In this document: piece by piece, positions 53,895-62,354 of the stretch
Numbering within the stretch: the first letter of the stretch is position 1
Layout of the letters: each line of letters opens with the position of its first letter
Source: UBA4744 sp963707435
Lineage (GTDB): Bacteria > Actinomycetota > Acidimicrobiia > Spongiisociales > UBA4744
Assembly (NCBI GenBank): GCA_963707435.1
Contig: CAVPPF010000006.1
Location: 1-64,000, forward strand
DNA length: 64,000 bases
Direction of reading: 5' to 3'
Notes under the pieces: generated by a model
What the model was told of the DNA's origin: nothing
The model's input: only the letters and a program-made list of their open reading frames with translations
Databases searched by the model: none
Made by a program: the position numbers and the translations under genes

Positions 53895-55493
53895 ATGCTG
53901 ATTGTTCGTGATGTCCGTATCGAAGTAGGCCCCCGCGTCCTGTTGGAGGGGGCTTCGTTCAGTCTGCAGCCGGGCGACAAGGTTGGTCTGGTGGGTCGCA
54001 ACGGAACGGGCAAGACAACCTTGATGCGCACCCTCGTCGGGTATCAATCGCCTGCGGCCGGATCGATTCTGCGGAGCGGCAACCTCGGGTACTTCTCCCA
54101 GGAGGCTGCCCTCCCCGATCTGGAGCATCCGGATGCCACCGGCCTGGAGCGGATTCTGGCCGCCCGGGAGATCGGGGCCGTGCAACGACGCATCGAAGAC
54201 GCTCGCCGGAAGATCGAGCGCCTGGAGGGGGAGCGGCGCGATCGGGCGATTCGCAACCATGCCAGGCTGCAGGAGCAATTCGAATCACGGGGCGGCTACG
54301 CCGCCGAGGCCGAGGCGAAGAAGACTGCGGCAGCGCTCGGTCTGGGTAACGACGAGCTGGCACAACCCGTCGCCACCATGTCGGGCGGGCAGCGTCGCCG
54401 GGTCGAACTCGCCCGGATCCTCTTTGCCGAGACCGAGGTGATGCTCCTCGACGAGCCCACCAACCACCTCGACCTCGACGCCAAGGCCTGGTTGATGGCC
54501 TACCTGGCCGACTACCGGGGAGCGCTCCTGGTGGTGAGCCACGATCTGCCACTCCTCGACGAAGCGATCACCTCGGTGCTGGCGTTGGATCACGGTGAGC
54601 TCGAGGCGTACCGGGGTAATTACACACATTTTCTCGGTGAGCGGGAACGCCGGCGCGCGCAACGCGAGAAGGAACGCCGTCACCAGGACCAGAAGATCGC
54701 CCAGCTCGAGGCGACCGTAGCCCGTTTCAAGGGGACCACCGAGAAAATGGCTCGGAAAGCGAAGACCATGCAGACCCGGGCGGATCGCATCAAGCGGGAC
54801 CTGGTCGAGGTTCGGGGCCTCGGCAAGAATGTGGCGGTCCGTTTCCCGCAGCCGGAACCGTCGGGGCGTACGCCGCTCAAGGCTCAGGGCCTGGCCAAAT
54901 CGTACGGCGACAACCTCGTGTTCATGGACGTCGACTTCGACCTCGATCGGGGCGAGGGGTTGCTGATCATGGGCCTCAACGGTGCCGGCAAGACCACCCT
55001 GCTCCGCATTCTGGCCGGGGTCGAGACGCCAGACCTTGGCACGGTTGAGATCGGGTACAAGGCCTCGCTGGGCTACTACGCCCAGGAACACGAGCAGATC
55101 AAGCCGGGGTTCACCGTTTTCGATCACATGCGGGAGGTTTCGGATCAACCCGACCCGACGCTGCGAACCTTGCTGGGCCACTTCCTGCTGGGCGACAAGG
55201 TCGACCAGGATGCCGGCACGCTCTCCGGCGGCGAGAAGACCAAGCTGGCGCTGTGCCAGTTGGTGGTGTCCCGGCCCAACGTCTTGCTGCTGGACGAGCC
55301 GACCAACAACCTCGACCCCCAGGCCAAAGAGGCCCTGGTTGAAGCCCTGCGGCTCTACCAGGGCACGATCGTCCTCGTCAGTCACGACACCGACTTCGTC
55401 GAAGATCTGTCGCCGGACCGGGTGATGATGATGCCCGACGGGACCGTCGACTTCTTCGATGAGTCGCTGCTCGAACTGGTGGCGATGGCATAG
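53895..55493 (+). CDS. ABC-F family ATP-binding cassette protein
   Basis: A 532-residue protein from ATG 53895 with two ABC modules and no membrane part. Walker A motifs are GRNGTGKT (about residue 37) and GLNGAGKT (about 360). The signatures are MSGGQRRRVELARI and LSGGEKTKLALCQL, and both modules have DEPTNHLD/DEPTNNLD. The linker between them (about 240-315) is charged and helical (PtIM-like). ABC-F proteins act on the ribosome, in translation control or antibiotic protection. Subfamily not determined. Confidence 0.93.
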   Translation: MLIVRDVRIEVGPRVLLEGASFSLQPGDKVGLVGRNGTGKTTLMRTLVGYQSPAAGSILRSGNLGYFSQEAALPDLEHPDATGLERILAAREIGAVQRRIEDARRKIERLEGERRDRAIRNHARLQEQFESRGGYAAEAEAKKTAAALGLGNDELAQPVATMSGGQRRRVELARILFAETEVMLLDEPTNHLDLDAKAWLMAYLADYRGALLVVSHDLPLLDEAITSVLALDHGELEAYRGNYTHFLGERERRRAQREKERRHQDQKIAQLEATVARFKGTTEKMARKAKTMQTRADRIKRDLVEVRGLGKNVAVRFPQPEPSGRTPLKAQGLAKSYGDNLVFMDVDFDLDRGEGLLIMGLNGAGKTTLLRILAGVETPDLGTVEIGYKASLGYYAQEHEQIKPGFTVFDHMREVSDQPDPTLRTLLGHFLLGDKVDQDAGTLSGGEKTKLALCQLVVSRPNVLLLDEPTNNLDPQAKEALVEALRLYQGTIVLVSHDTDFVEDLSPDRVMMMPDGTVDFFDESLLELVAMA

Positions 55494-55495
55494 AG

Positions 55496-55524
55496 AAGCC
55501 CGGCCGGTTGGCCGGGCTTTCGAT
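55496..55524 (+). terminator. Intrinsic terminator of the ABC-F gene
   Basis: AAGCCCGGCC (55496-55505) and GGCCGGGCTT (55510-55519) form a ten-pair stem with a four-base loop, starting two bases after the stop and followed by a T-rich CGATTCTT. The stem also precedes the end of the convergent gene on the other strand (55545) and may serve both. Confidence 0.85.
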
Positions 55525-55544
55525 TCTTGTCGGCGACAGGGGGG

Positions 55545-56414
55545 TTATGAACCTCCCCGCCAGGTCTCGTGGAATCTGATCAACATGGTTCCGTCCTGCT
55601 CGACAATGTTGAACAACTCCATTCCGTGTTCGTCCGCGGTTGCCACATACCAGCCGGTAACTCGTTCGTAGATGGCGAGATCGCTGACCGGTTCGACGGA
55701 GAACTCGCCGAGGTGATCCACTTCAAACGCTAGTTCGTCGCTGCGGTAGGTCCGGCCGTTGCCGGCCAGGACGGCGCCGTCTTCGGTCAAGAGGGCGAGG
55801 ACGCCGGCACCGTCGTTGGCCGACCAAGCCGCCCCATAGTCGTCCAGGAGCGCAGTGATTTGACGCTCCGTTGAGGTGCCGACGGCGTCGACGATCAACC
55901 AGGCGCCGAACCCTGCGGCCAACAGCACGGCTACCACCAACCCGATGATCAGGTAGCGATTGCTGCGTTCCAGCTTCTCAACCGGTGCAACCGGTCTTTC
56001 TATGGTTCGCATCTTCTTCTTCCTCCGTTCCCGTGTCTTGGCAATTCGTACTGGTTCTTGTGCCTTGCGGTGATGTCTGAGGCCCACCGCTGCAGCTCCT
56101 CCTAGAACGGCCAGGGCTCCGCTCCCCACCACAATCGCCATCACCGCGGGGCCTGTCGACGTCCCGCCGGCCGGGGCGGCAGAGGGTGTGCGGCCCGTCG
56201 GCGTCATGCCCAGCAGATCGACCAGGAGGCCGCTCACAAACATGAGCCCAATCGAGGCCAGCGCCACCAGGGCGCCGGCGACTGCCGACCGCACCGGACG
56301 GTGGCCGGTCGGCGGTCTCGCGAGGCGTGTTTCGACCTCCTCGATACCGACCGCCGGTGCCCGGTCTCGAAGCACCGCCCCGTAGCGGGCCAGTTCGCGT
56401 TCGAGATCCTGCAT
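55545..56414 (-). CDS. Membrane partner of the ECF sigma factor, fused to NTF2-like domain
   Basis: A 289-residue protein from ATG 56414, which overlaps the sigma gene stop (TGATG). Residues 1-130 have a charged N terminus and two membrane helices (about 42-62 and 85-105), which fits an anti-sigma-like membrane protein. Residues 150-175 form a third helix and residues 180-289 an NTF2/SnoaL-like fold (ITALLDDYGAAWSANDGAGVLALL). A strong internal ribosome site (GGAGG nine bases before an in-frame ATG at 56012) means the second half (155 residues) may also be made separately. Anti-sigma function is inferred from context alone. Confidence 0.7.
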   Translation of the reverse strand: MQDLERELARYGAVLRDRAPAVGIEEVETRLARPPTGHRPVRSAVAGALVALASIGLMFVSGLLVDLLGMTPTGRTPSAAPAGGTSTGPAVMAIVVGSGALAVLGGAAAVGLRHHRKAQEPVRIAKTRERRKKKMRTIERPVAPVEKLERSNRYLIIGLVVAVLLAAGFGAWLIVDAVGTSTERQITALLDDYGAAWSANDGAGVLALLTEDGAVLAGNGRTYRSDELAFEVDHLGEFSVEPVSDLAIYERVTGWYVATADEHGMELFNIVEQDGTMLIRFHETWRGGS

Positions 56415-56875
56415 CAGCTCACACCTCCCAGGTTCGCTCGCAGCCGCTTCATTCCTCGATCCAGGTGGTTGCGAACGGTGCTCACCGAGACATCGAGGAG
56501 CTCGGCGACTTCTCCCGGCGTCCAGTCGAAACAATGCACCAGCACCACCGCGGATCGCTGTCTCGACGACAGACGGGCCATCGCCTTCGGCAGTCCCGGT
56601 TCGACGATCGGGTCACTGTGATGAGGGACGTCGGGGAAAACGGCTCGGCGGGGCTTGCGAAAACCGGTGTGCTGGCCCACCCGGTAGAGATAGCCGGCCG
56701 GGTTCTGCATTGAGCGGATCCTTTCCCAATGCTCCCATCCGTAGGCCAGTGCCTCGGCGGTTGCCTCTCGCCCTCGTTCGGTCCCGAAGTGAGCAACCAG
56801 CGCCGCCCGGAGCTTCGGTTCCGTTTCTCTCACAAATGAGGTGAAACTCTGCTCCAGCACGGCGGGTATGACCAC
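56414..56875 (-). CDS. ECF-type RNA polymerase sigma factor
   Basis: A 153-residue ECF sigma factor. The region 2 helix is LRAALVAHFGTERGREATAEALAYGWEHW with GYLYRVGQ following. Region 4 is LSSRQRSAVVLVHCFDWTPGEVAELLDVSVSTVRNHL, with a helix-turn-helix at the end (residues 115-140). Its target promoter is unknown. Its stop overlaps the start of the membrane-protein gene, a coupling usual for sigma/anti-sigma pairs. The decayed sigma fragment at 56890-57072 lies just upstream. Confidence 0.85.
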   Translation of the reverse strand: MVIPAVLEQSFTSFVRETEPKLRAALVAHFGTERGREATAEALAYGWEHWERIRSMQNPAGYLYRVGQHTGFRKPRRAVFPDVPHHSDPIVEPGLPKAMARLSSRQRSAVVLVHCFDWTPGEVAELLDVSVSTVRNHLDRGMKRLRANLGGVS

Positions 56876-56889
56876 TTCGTTCCCCGTTT

Positions 56890-57072
56890 GCCTCTCACCT
56901 CATAAGGTCTCACGGATCGCAGAAGTGCCACAGGGGATTTCGGCACTCATAGGAGTCCGCCGGGCGGCCCCCACTTCGGGCCCGTAGGCAGCTGCCAGCA
57001 CCAGGAAAGGCGCGGCTCGGTTTCCTTCACGAAACGAGTGAAAGCTTGCTCTTGGGAGTGCTTCCGGCCCAT
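56890..57072 (-). pseudogene. Decayed N-terminal fragment of an ECF sigma paralogue
   Basis: From ATG 57072, with GGAG five bases upstream, the minus strand reads MGRKHSQEQAFTRFVKETEPRL, clearly like LEQSFTSFVRETEPKL of the intact sigma gene. The frame then shifts: the next part, RAAPFLVLAAAYGPEVGA, continues the similarity in another frame (compare RAALVAHFGTERGREAT) and ends at a stop near 56897. No region 4 remains. The fragment fills most of the 348-base gap between the sigma gene and the lipoprotein at 57224, which holds no other gene. Confidence 0.65.
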
Positions 57073-57223
57073 CGTCGCTCCGAGCCTCTCTCACTTTGCA
57101 AGACCATCAACAGCCGATCTTGGGTGACATGTTCAGCATGTGCCCGGACGGCGACGGTGGCTAGGGGCGAAGGAACCTCCCGTTCGTCGGAACCCGGGAA
57201 GGTACGATCTGCGTCGAAAGATC

Positions 57224-58075
57224 ATGAAGACCAAATTGCTCACATCGATTGTCGCCGTCGCCTTGCTGATGACCGCCTGTGCAGGCGCCGACGTCGGCAC
57301 GCCCGAGACCAGCACGACCGTGGCGGGAGGGGTCGAGGGCCCCGTGTTCATTGATGCAACGGAGATCCTCTACCTGGAGAGCTTCCCCGTTCAAGTCCGG
57401 TTGGTTGTGCGAGGGTCTTTGCCCACGCCCTGTCATGAGGCCATGTGGCAAGTCGATGACCTCGGTGCAACTATCGACGTGAGGCTGTGGAGTTCGGCAC
57501 CCCCGGGCCAGGACTGCGTGCAGGTGCTGGAGCCGTTCGAGGTCTCGATCCCGCTCGGATCGTTCGAGACCTCCACGAGCGCCGTGGTGCTCAACGGGGA
57601 AGAGATAGGGCGGCTGGAATTGGGAGCGGTACCTGGAGGCGGCGACGCAGCGTTGGTTGGGGCCGGCTGGTCGTTTGGCATGTGCCTCGGATTCTGCAAC
57701 GCAGACCTCGTGATCGAAGGTGAAGATCTGGTGCTGACCGCCCGCGATCGGGAAAAAGCAGAGCCCCTGTACGTGAACCGGGGCGTGTTGACCCCGGCCG
57801 GACAGAGTCAGGTCGGAGCAGCGCTGGGGCGTTTGAGCGGAGTTCCGCTGGATCCGGTGTACGGCTGCCCGGATTGTGCCGACGGAGGTGCCGCCTACCT
57901 CGTGATTCAGCGAGACGGGGGCATGTTCCGTCACGACATCGAATTCGGCAGGCCACCGCAAGTGCTGGCCGAGCTCCATGGGCTGGCGACGGCATTGATC
58001 GATGCCCTCGAAACCTGCGGATCGAATGAGCTGGTGACCGTCGCCGACGACTGCACGCCGTGGGAAGGGTTCTGA
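57224..58075 (+). CDS. Secreted lipoprotein of unknown function
   Basis: A 283-residue protein from ATG 57224 with GAAAG close upstream. Signal peptide and lipobox (LLMTAC, Cys19) are clear. The mature part is rich in beta-strand-like segments and has six or more cysteines (for example in TPCHE, GQDCVQV, GMCLGFCNAD and GCPDCADGG), suggesting disulfides in the exported protein. No family was recognised. It is convergent with the DUF402 gene, whose end lies one base away. Confidence 0.7.
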   Translation: MKTKLLTSIVAVALLMTACAGADVGTPETSTTVAGGVEGPVFIDATEILYLESFPVQVRLVVRGSLPTPCHEAMWQVDDLGATIDVRLWSSAPPGQDCVQVLEPFEVSIPLGSFETSTSAVVLNGEEIGRLELGAVPGGGDAALVGAGWSFGMCLGFCNADLVIEGEDLVLTARDREKAEPLYVNRGVLTPAGQSQVGAALGRLSGVPLDPVYGCPDCADGGAAYLVIQRDGGMFRHDIEFGRPPQVLAELHGLATALIDALETCGSNELVTVADDCTPWEGF

Positions 58076-58076
58076 T

Positions 58077-58568
58077 TCAGAGCTTGTCCAGCCAGGAACC
58101 CGGCACCAGTCCGAACGGCTCGACCATCGCTTCGACGCTCAAAACGAGTTCGGCAGCTGTCGTGCGGGCTCGATCGACCAGCCAGGCCGGATAGTTGAAC
58201 CGTTCCTGGTGATCGAGGAACTCATCTTCGTCGAGCAGGGCAACCGAACCGTCCCGGTAGCGGACCACGTCGAGATCGATGTCGATCATCTCGACGCGGT
58301 AGGCATCAACCCACGTCGCGGTCGTTGCGATGTCGACATACAGAGGGTATTTGTGGTCCTCGCCGTTGTAGATCATCGACCAGTACGAAGCGGGTGGGAT
58401 GAGCTGGACGAACGGGTGGTCGAGCGTCATCGGGGGTTCCAAGCCCCGTTGGACGACCGTTCCCTGCGGAGCTCCGAGCCAGACGCCGTGCTCATCCTCC
58501 CCGAGCCGGAGCATCTCATGGCGCCAGTGGAGCCGATCCGGATATTTGAAGAACTGGACGGTGATCAT
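58077..58568 (-). CDS. DUF402 domain protein
   Basis: A 163-residue DUF402 protein. Family motifs are visible: YVDIATTATW, the acidic VEMIDIDLDVVRYRDG and ALLDEDEFLDHQ. Related proteins (Ntdp, FomD-like) are nucleoside tri- or diphosphatases or hydrolases of nucleotidyl conjugates that need divalent metal. The start at ATG 58568 lies 38 bases from the divergent AlkD-like gene. Confidence 0.85.
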   Translation of the reverse strand: MITVQFFKYPDRLHWRHEMLRLGEDEHGVWLGAPQGTVVQRGLEPPMTLDHPFVQLIPPASYWSMIYNGEDHKYPLYVDIATTATWVDAYRVEMIDIDLDVVRYRDGSVALLDEDEFLDHQERFNYPAWLVDRARTTAAELVLSVEAMVEPFGLVPGSWLDKL

Positions 58569-58606
58569 GTGGTGTTGGGGCTAGCGGGACCGATTACGGT
58601 AGCGAC

Positions 58607-59281
58607 ATGGAAGAAATGACTCGTTTTCTGGCGGTCGAATTGGCGAAGGTCGGAGATCCGAAGCGTGCCGCCGACATGGCGGCGTACATGAAGACGGACA
58701 TGCTGTTCTACGGCGTCTCCAGCCCGGAGCGGGCCAAGGTGTATCGGCAGCTGCGCAGCCGTTTCCCGATCACGTCACGGGCCGACTATGTCGCGGCGGT
58801 TCGAGCGATGTGGGAGCTTCCCCATCGTGAGGAGAAATACTGTGCGATCAGCCTGGCCGTGGATCATCCGGAGTACGTGACGATCGGGAGTGTGCCTCTC
58901 TACCGGCGGATGATCCGAGAAGGCGGCTGGTGGGACTTCGTTGATGAGATCGCAGCTCACTTGATCGGCAAGGTGTTGCTGGACGATCGGGAGCGGATGG
59001 CTCCGAAACTCGATCGATGGATCGATGACGAGAACATGTGGATCCGCCGCACTGCCATCTTGAGCCAGCTGAAACACAAAGCTGCTACCGATCAGGACCG
59101 GCTGTTCGGCTACTGCCTCAGGCGAGCGGACGAGAAGGAGTTCTTCATCCGCAAGGCCATCGGCTGGGCCCTCCGTGAGTACGCAAAGACCGAACCCGAT
59201 GTGGTGCGGACCTTCGCGCTCGAGCACCGGGACCGCCTGTCCGGCCTGAGCTTCCGCGAAGCAACCAAGCACCTCCTCTGA
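58607..59281 (+). CDS. DNA alkylation repair protein (AlkD-like)
   Basis: A 224-residue helical HEAT-like repeat protein. It has YMKTDMLFYGVSSPERAKVYRQL at the start, WDFVDEIAAHLIG and the IRKAIGWALREYAKTEP motif near the end, matching the AlkD/DNA-alkylation-repair family, which excises 3- and 7-alkylpurines. TACGGT lies six bases before ATG 58607 without a ribosome site. The gene converges with korB. Confidence 0.88.
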   Translation: MEEMTRFLAVELAKVGDPKRAADMAAYMKTDMLFYGVSSPERAKVYRQLRSRFPITSRADYVAAVRAMWELPHREEKYCAISLAVDHPEYVTIGSVPLYRRMIREGGWWDFVDEIAAHLIGKVLLDDRERMAPKLDRWIDDENMWIRRTAILSQLKHKAATDQDRLFGYCLRRADEKEFFIRKAIGWALREYAKTEPDVVRTFALEHRDRLSGLSFREATKHLL

Positions 59282-59290
59282 GGAGGTGCT
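59268..59290. terminator. Convergent palindrome between AlkD-like gene and korB
   Basis: AGCACCTCCTC (59268-59278) and GAGGAGGTGCT (59280-59290) are perfect inverted arms around a single T. The palindrome includes the stop of the AlkD-like gene and touches the korB stop. There are no T-runs, so termination would be weak or Rho-assisted. Confidence 0.5.
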
Positions 59291-60308
59291 ATTCGACTTT
59301 CCAGGTGCCGAGGGAGCGGATCAGCTTCGACAGGTCGCCCGGCCCCTTCTTCTCCCGGGCGTCGACCAGCTGCTGGGCAACATCCTGTTCGTACGAAGAG
59401 CGGACGGCGTCCCGGAAGATCCCCACCGGAGTCGGTCCGTAGGGTCCGTGTGATAGGCGGCTCAGGGCAAACGCGGCGCTCGGGTTGGGGGCGTGGACAT
59501 CGTGGACCATGATGTCGCCGGCCGCGACGCTGTCGGTTGCAACGATCTTGGCCGCTCCTCCCTCCATGATGACCGCGTGCTCGCCGTCCGGTCCGAACGT
59601 GATCGGCCGGCCGTGCTCGAGGTTGATCCTGTTTTCGAGCCGGCTCTCTTTGCCGGTGAGCTCGATGAAGGCCTTGTCGTTGAACACGTTGCAGTTCTGA
59701 TAGATCTCAATGAACGAGGTGCCTTTGTGCTCCGAAGCCTTCTGGAGGACGTCTATCGTGAGTTTGCGGTCCATGTCGATCGTTCTGGCCACGAAGCTCG
59801 CCTCGGCTCCGAGCGCCAGGCTGACCGGGTTGAACGGAACATCCGGAGATCCCATCGGGCTCGACTTGGTTCGCTTGCCCTTCTCGCTGGTGGGCGAGTA
59901 CTGACCCTTGGTTAGACCGTAGATCTGGTTGTTGAAGAGCAGGATCTTGAGGTTCATGTTGCGGCGCAGGGCGTGGATCAGGTGGTTCCCGCCGATGGAA
60001 AGAGCGTCGCCGTCACCGGTGACGACCCACACCGACAGGTCCGGTCGCGCGACCGCAATACCCGATGCAATTGCCGGAGCACGGCCGTGGATCGAGTGAA
60101 TGCCGTACGTGTTCATGTAGTAGGGGAATCGGGACGAACATCCGATCCCGGACACGAACACGATCTGTTCTTTGGGCATGCCGAGGTCGGCCATAAACGA
60201 CTGCACGGCCGCCAGGATCGTGTAGTCCCCGCAGCCGGGGCACCAGCGGACCTCCTGGTCGGTTTGGAAATCGGCTCGCGTGTATTTGGTGGCGATGGTA
60301 TCGGTCAT
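59289..60308 (-). CDS. korB: 2-oxoacid:ferredoxin oxidoreductase beta subunit
   Basis: A 339-residue thiamine-diphosphate subunit. It begins with the Fe-S/TPP entry VRWCPGCGDYTIL. The TPP pyrophosphate motif VTGDGDALSIGGNHLIHALRR and NNQIYGLTKGQYSPTS are in place. It pairs with KorA, which overlaps upstream by four bases (ATGA). The complex oxidatively decarboxylates 2-oxoglutarate (or a related 2-oxoacid) with ferredoxin. In actinobacteria KorAB gives an alternative to the NAD-linked dehydrogenase. Confidence 0.93.
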   Translation of the reverse strand: MTDTIATKYTRADFQTDQEVRWCPGCGDYTILAAVQSFMADLGMPKEQIVFVSGIGCSSRFPYYMNTYGIHSIHGRAPAIASGIAVARPDLSVWVVTGDGDALSIGGNHLIHALRRNMNLKILLFNNQIYGLTKGQYSPTSEKGKRTKSSPMGSPDVPFNPVSLALGAEASFVARTIDMDRKLTIDVLQKASEHKGTSFIEIYQNCNVFNDKAFIELTGKESRLENRINLEHGRPITFGPDGEHAVIMEGGAAKIVATDSVAAGDIMVHDVHAPNPSAAFALSRLSHGPYGPTPVGIFRDAVRSSYEQDVAQQLVDAREKKGPGDLSKLIRSLGTWKVE

Positions 60309-62185
60309 GATGCGAGGATCTCCCGGATCTTGTTCTCTACTTCGGATACCCGGAAGGGCAATCCTTTTACTTTGTTGAAGCCCATAGCCGGGACCAGGAA
60401 ATCGGCCCGGATCAGTTTCCGCAACTGACCCATATTGACCTCCGGGATCAGCACGTAGCGATACCGGTTGAGCACGTCGCCGAGGTTGGCGGGGAAGGGA
60501 TTCAGGTAGCGGAGGTGTGCCGTGGCAACCTCCAGCCCGTCTTTGCGCACCCGCTTGGCGGCTGCCCGGATCGCGCCGAACGTTGAGCCCCAGCCCAGGA
60601 CGAGTAGCTCGGCTGCCTCGTCACCATCAACCTCGAGGGGCGGGATGTCGTTGGCGATGCTCCGGATCTTCCACTCGCGCAGTTCGGTCATGAGCTGATG
60701 GTTGTTGGGATCGTAGGAGACGTTCCCGACCACCTCATGCTTCTCGAGTCCGCCCAGGCGATGCTCCAGGCCGGGCGTGCCGGGGATGGCCCACTGCCGG
60801 GCCAGGGTCTCGACATCGCGCACATACGGCAGATAGCGTCCGTCGGCGTTCGGCTCCGTCTGGAAAGGAACGCTGATGTCGGGCAGCGCATCGAGATCGG
60901 GCAGTTGCCATGGTTCGGAACCGTTGGCGATGTAGTTGTCGGAGAGGAGGATGACCGGCGTCATGTACTTGAGGGCGATCCGGGCCGCCTCGATGGTCAC
61001 CTCGAAAGCATCGGACGCCGTCCGGGCTGCCAGGACCGGCAGCGGTGCTTCGCCGTGGCGGCCGTACAGGGAGAACAGCAGGTCGGATTGTTCGACTTTG
61101 GTCGGCAACCCGGTGGAGGGACCGGCCCGCTGCACGTCGATGACTACCAGCGGGAGCTCCATGGAAAGGGCGAGGCTCACGGTCTCGCTCTTCAGCGCCA
61201 ACCCGGGACCGGACGTCCCGGTCACCGCCAGGTGGCCGGCAAAAGCCGCACCGACGGCGGCGCCGGCTCCGGCGATCTCATCTTCTGCCTGGTAGGTCCG
61301 CACTCCGAAGTTCTTGTGCTTGGCCAGCTCGTGCAAGATGTCCGATGCCGGGGTGATCGGATAGGTGCCGTAGAACAGGGGAAGTTTGGCTGCCTGGCTG
61401 GCGGCAATCAGGCCCCAGGCCATGGCAGTGTTCCCGGTCACGTTGGTGTACTCGCCGGGTGCCAGCTGCGCGGGCTTGATGTTGTAGACGTGATGGAACG
61501 CCTCGGTCGTGAGGCCGAAGTTGTGGCCCGCCCGCAACGAGGCGATGTTGGCGGCCGCAACCTCTGCTCGCCGGGCGAACTTCTTCTCGACCCACGCGAT
61601 GCTGGTTTCGAGGGGGCGGTTGAATACCCAGGAGATCAAGCCGAGGGCGAAGAAGTTCTTGGAACGGAGAACGTCGCGACCGGTCACGCCGGTGTCCTTC
61701 ACCGCTTCCTTGGTCAGCCGCTCCATCGGTACCTTGAAGACCCGGTATCCGCCGAGCGAACCGTCGTCGAGGGGATTGGTCGTGAACCCGGCTTTGGCGA
61801 GATTGCGCTCTTCGAAGGCCTCTTCGTTGGCGATGATCATCCCGCCCAACCGGAGGTCGATGAGGTTCGCCTTGAGGGCGGCCGGATTCATAGCGACGAG
61901 AACGTCGGCTTCGTCGCCGGGTGTCAGGATGTCGAAATCGGCAATCTGGACCTGGAACGAGGAAACACCTGGAATGGTGCCTGCCGGGGCCCGGATCTCG
62001 GCAGGGAAGTTCGGGAGGGTGGCCAGGTCGTTTCCGAAGATCGCGGAGTCGGCGGTGAACCGGGTTCCCGCCAACTGCATGCCGTCACCGGAGTCACCGG
62101 CAAAGCGGATGATGACCTTGTCGATCTCCTCGATTTCCAGGTTGGGCGGCAATGCTGTTTCGAGAATTGCAGTGTCGTCAGACAC
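60305..62185 (-). CDS. korA: 2-oxoacid:ferredoxin oxidoreductase alpha subunit (gamma-alpha fusion)
   Basis: A 626-residue fused subunit. Residues 25-200 are the gamma domain (IRFAGDSGDGMQLAGTRF, TLPNFPAEIRAPAGTI). Residues 235 onward are the pyrimidine-binding alpha domain (GNTAMAWGLIAASQAAKLPLFYGTYPITPASDIL, GTSGPGLALKSET, VEQSDLLFSLYGRHGEAP). The gamma-alpha fusion is usual in actinobacterial KorA. The gene is the first of a two-gene operon. Confidence 0.93.
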   Translation of the reverse strand: MSDDTAILETALPPNLEIEEIDKVIIRFAGDSGDGMQLAGTRFTADSAIFGNDLATLPNFPAEIRAPAGTIPGVSSFQVQIADFDILTPGDEADVLVAMNPAALKANLIDLRLGGMIIANEEAFEERNLAKAGFTTNPLDDGSLGGYRVFKVPMERLTKEAVKDTGVTGRDVLRSKNFFALGLISWVFNRPLETSIAWVEKKFARRAEVAAANIASLRAGHNFGLTTEAFHHVYNIKPAQLAPGEYTNVTGNTAMAWGLIAASQAAKLPLFYGTYPITPASDILHELAKHKNFGVRTYQAEDEIAGAGAAVGAAFAGHLAVTGTSGPGLALKSETVSLALSMELPLVVIDVQRAGPSTGLPTKVEQSDLLFSLYGRHGEAPLPVLAARTASDAFEVTIEAARIALKYMTPVILLSDNYIANGSEPWQLPDLDALPDISVPFQTEPNADGRYLPYVRDVETLARQWAIPGTPGLEHRLGGLEKHEVVGNVSYDPNNHQLMTELREWKIRSIANDIPPLEVDGDEAAELLVLGWGSTFGAIRAAAKRVRKDGLEVATAHLRYLNPFPANLGDVLNRYRYVLIPEVNMGQLRKLIRADFLVPAMGFNKVKGLPFRVSEVENKIREILAS

Positions 62186-62354
62186 GGCGAATCACTTCCT
62201 TGGTTGTTTCAGGGAGTAGGTGCAGGGACTCGAATGGATCATTGACTTGTGCATTCAAATCCACGCTCGGGTAAGCCACGCTCCGTGGCCCGCCAAGTCT
62301 ACCGAGATGTGGGGAGATACAAAGTCACTGCCCTGAAACGGATCCGGCGGTCGC

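Noticed and set aside
52797..54278. 493-codon minus-strand frame spanning the glycosylase, membrane protein and ABC-F genes
   Set aside because: It covers three genes with clear motifs in other frames and shows no conserved features of its own.
60698..62245. Long plus-strand reading frame opposite korA (515 codons)
   Set aside because: It is antisense to a clearly conserved 2-oxoacid:ferredoxin oxidoreductase gene, and its translation is Gly/Arg-rich with no family motifs. Long antisense frames are expected in GC-rich DNA.
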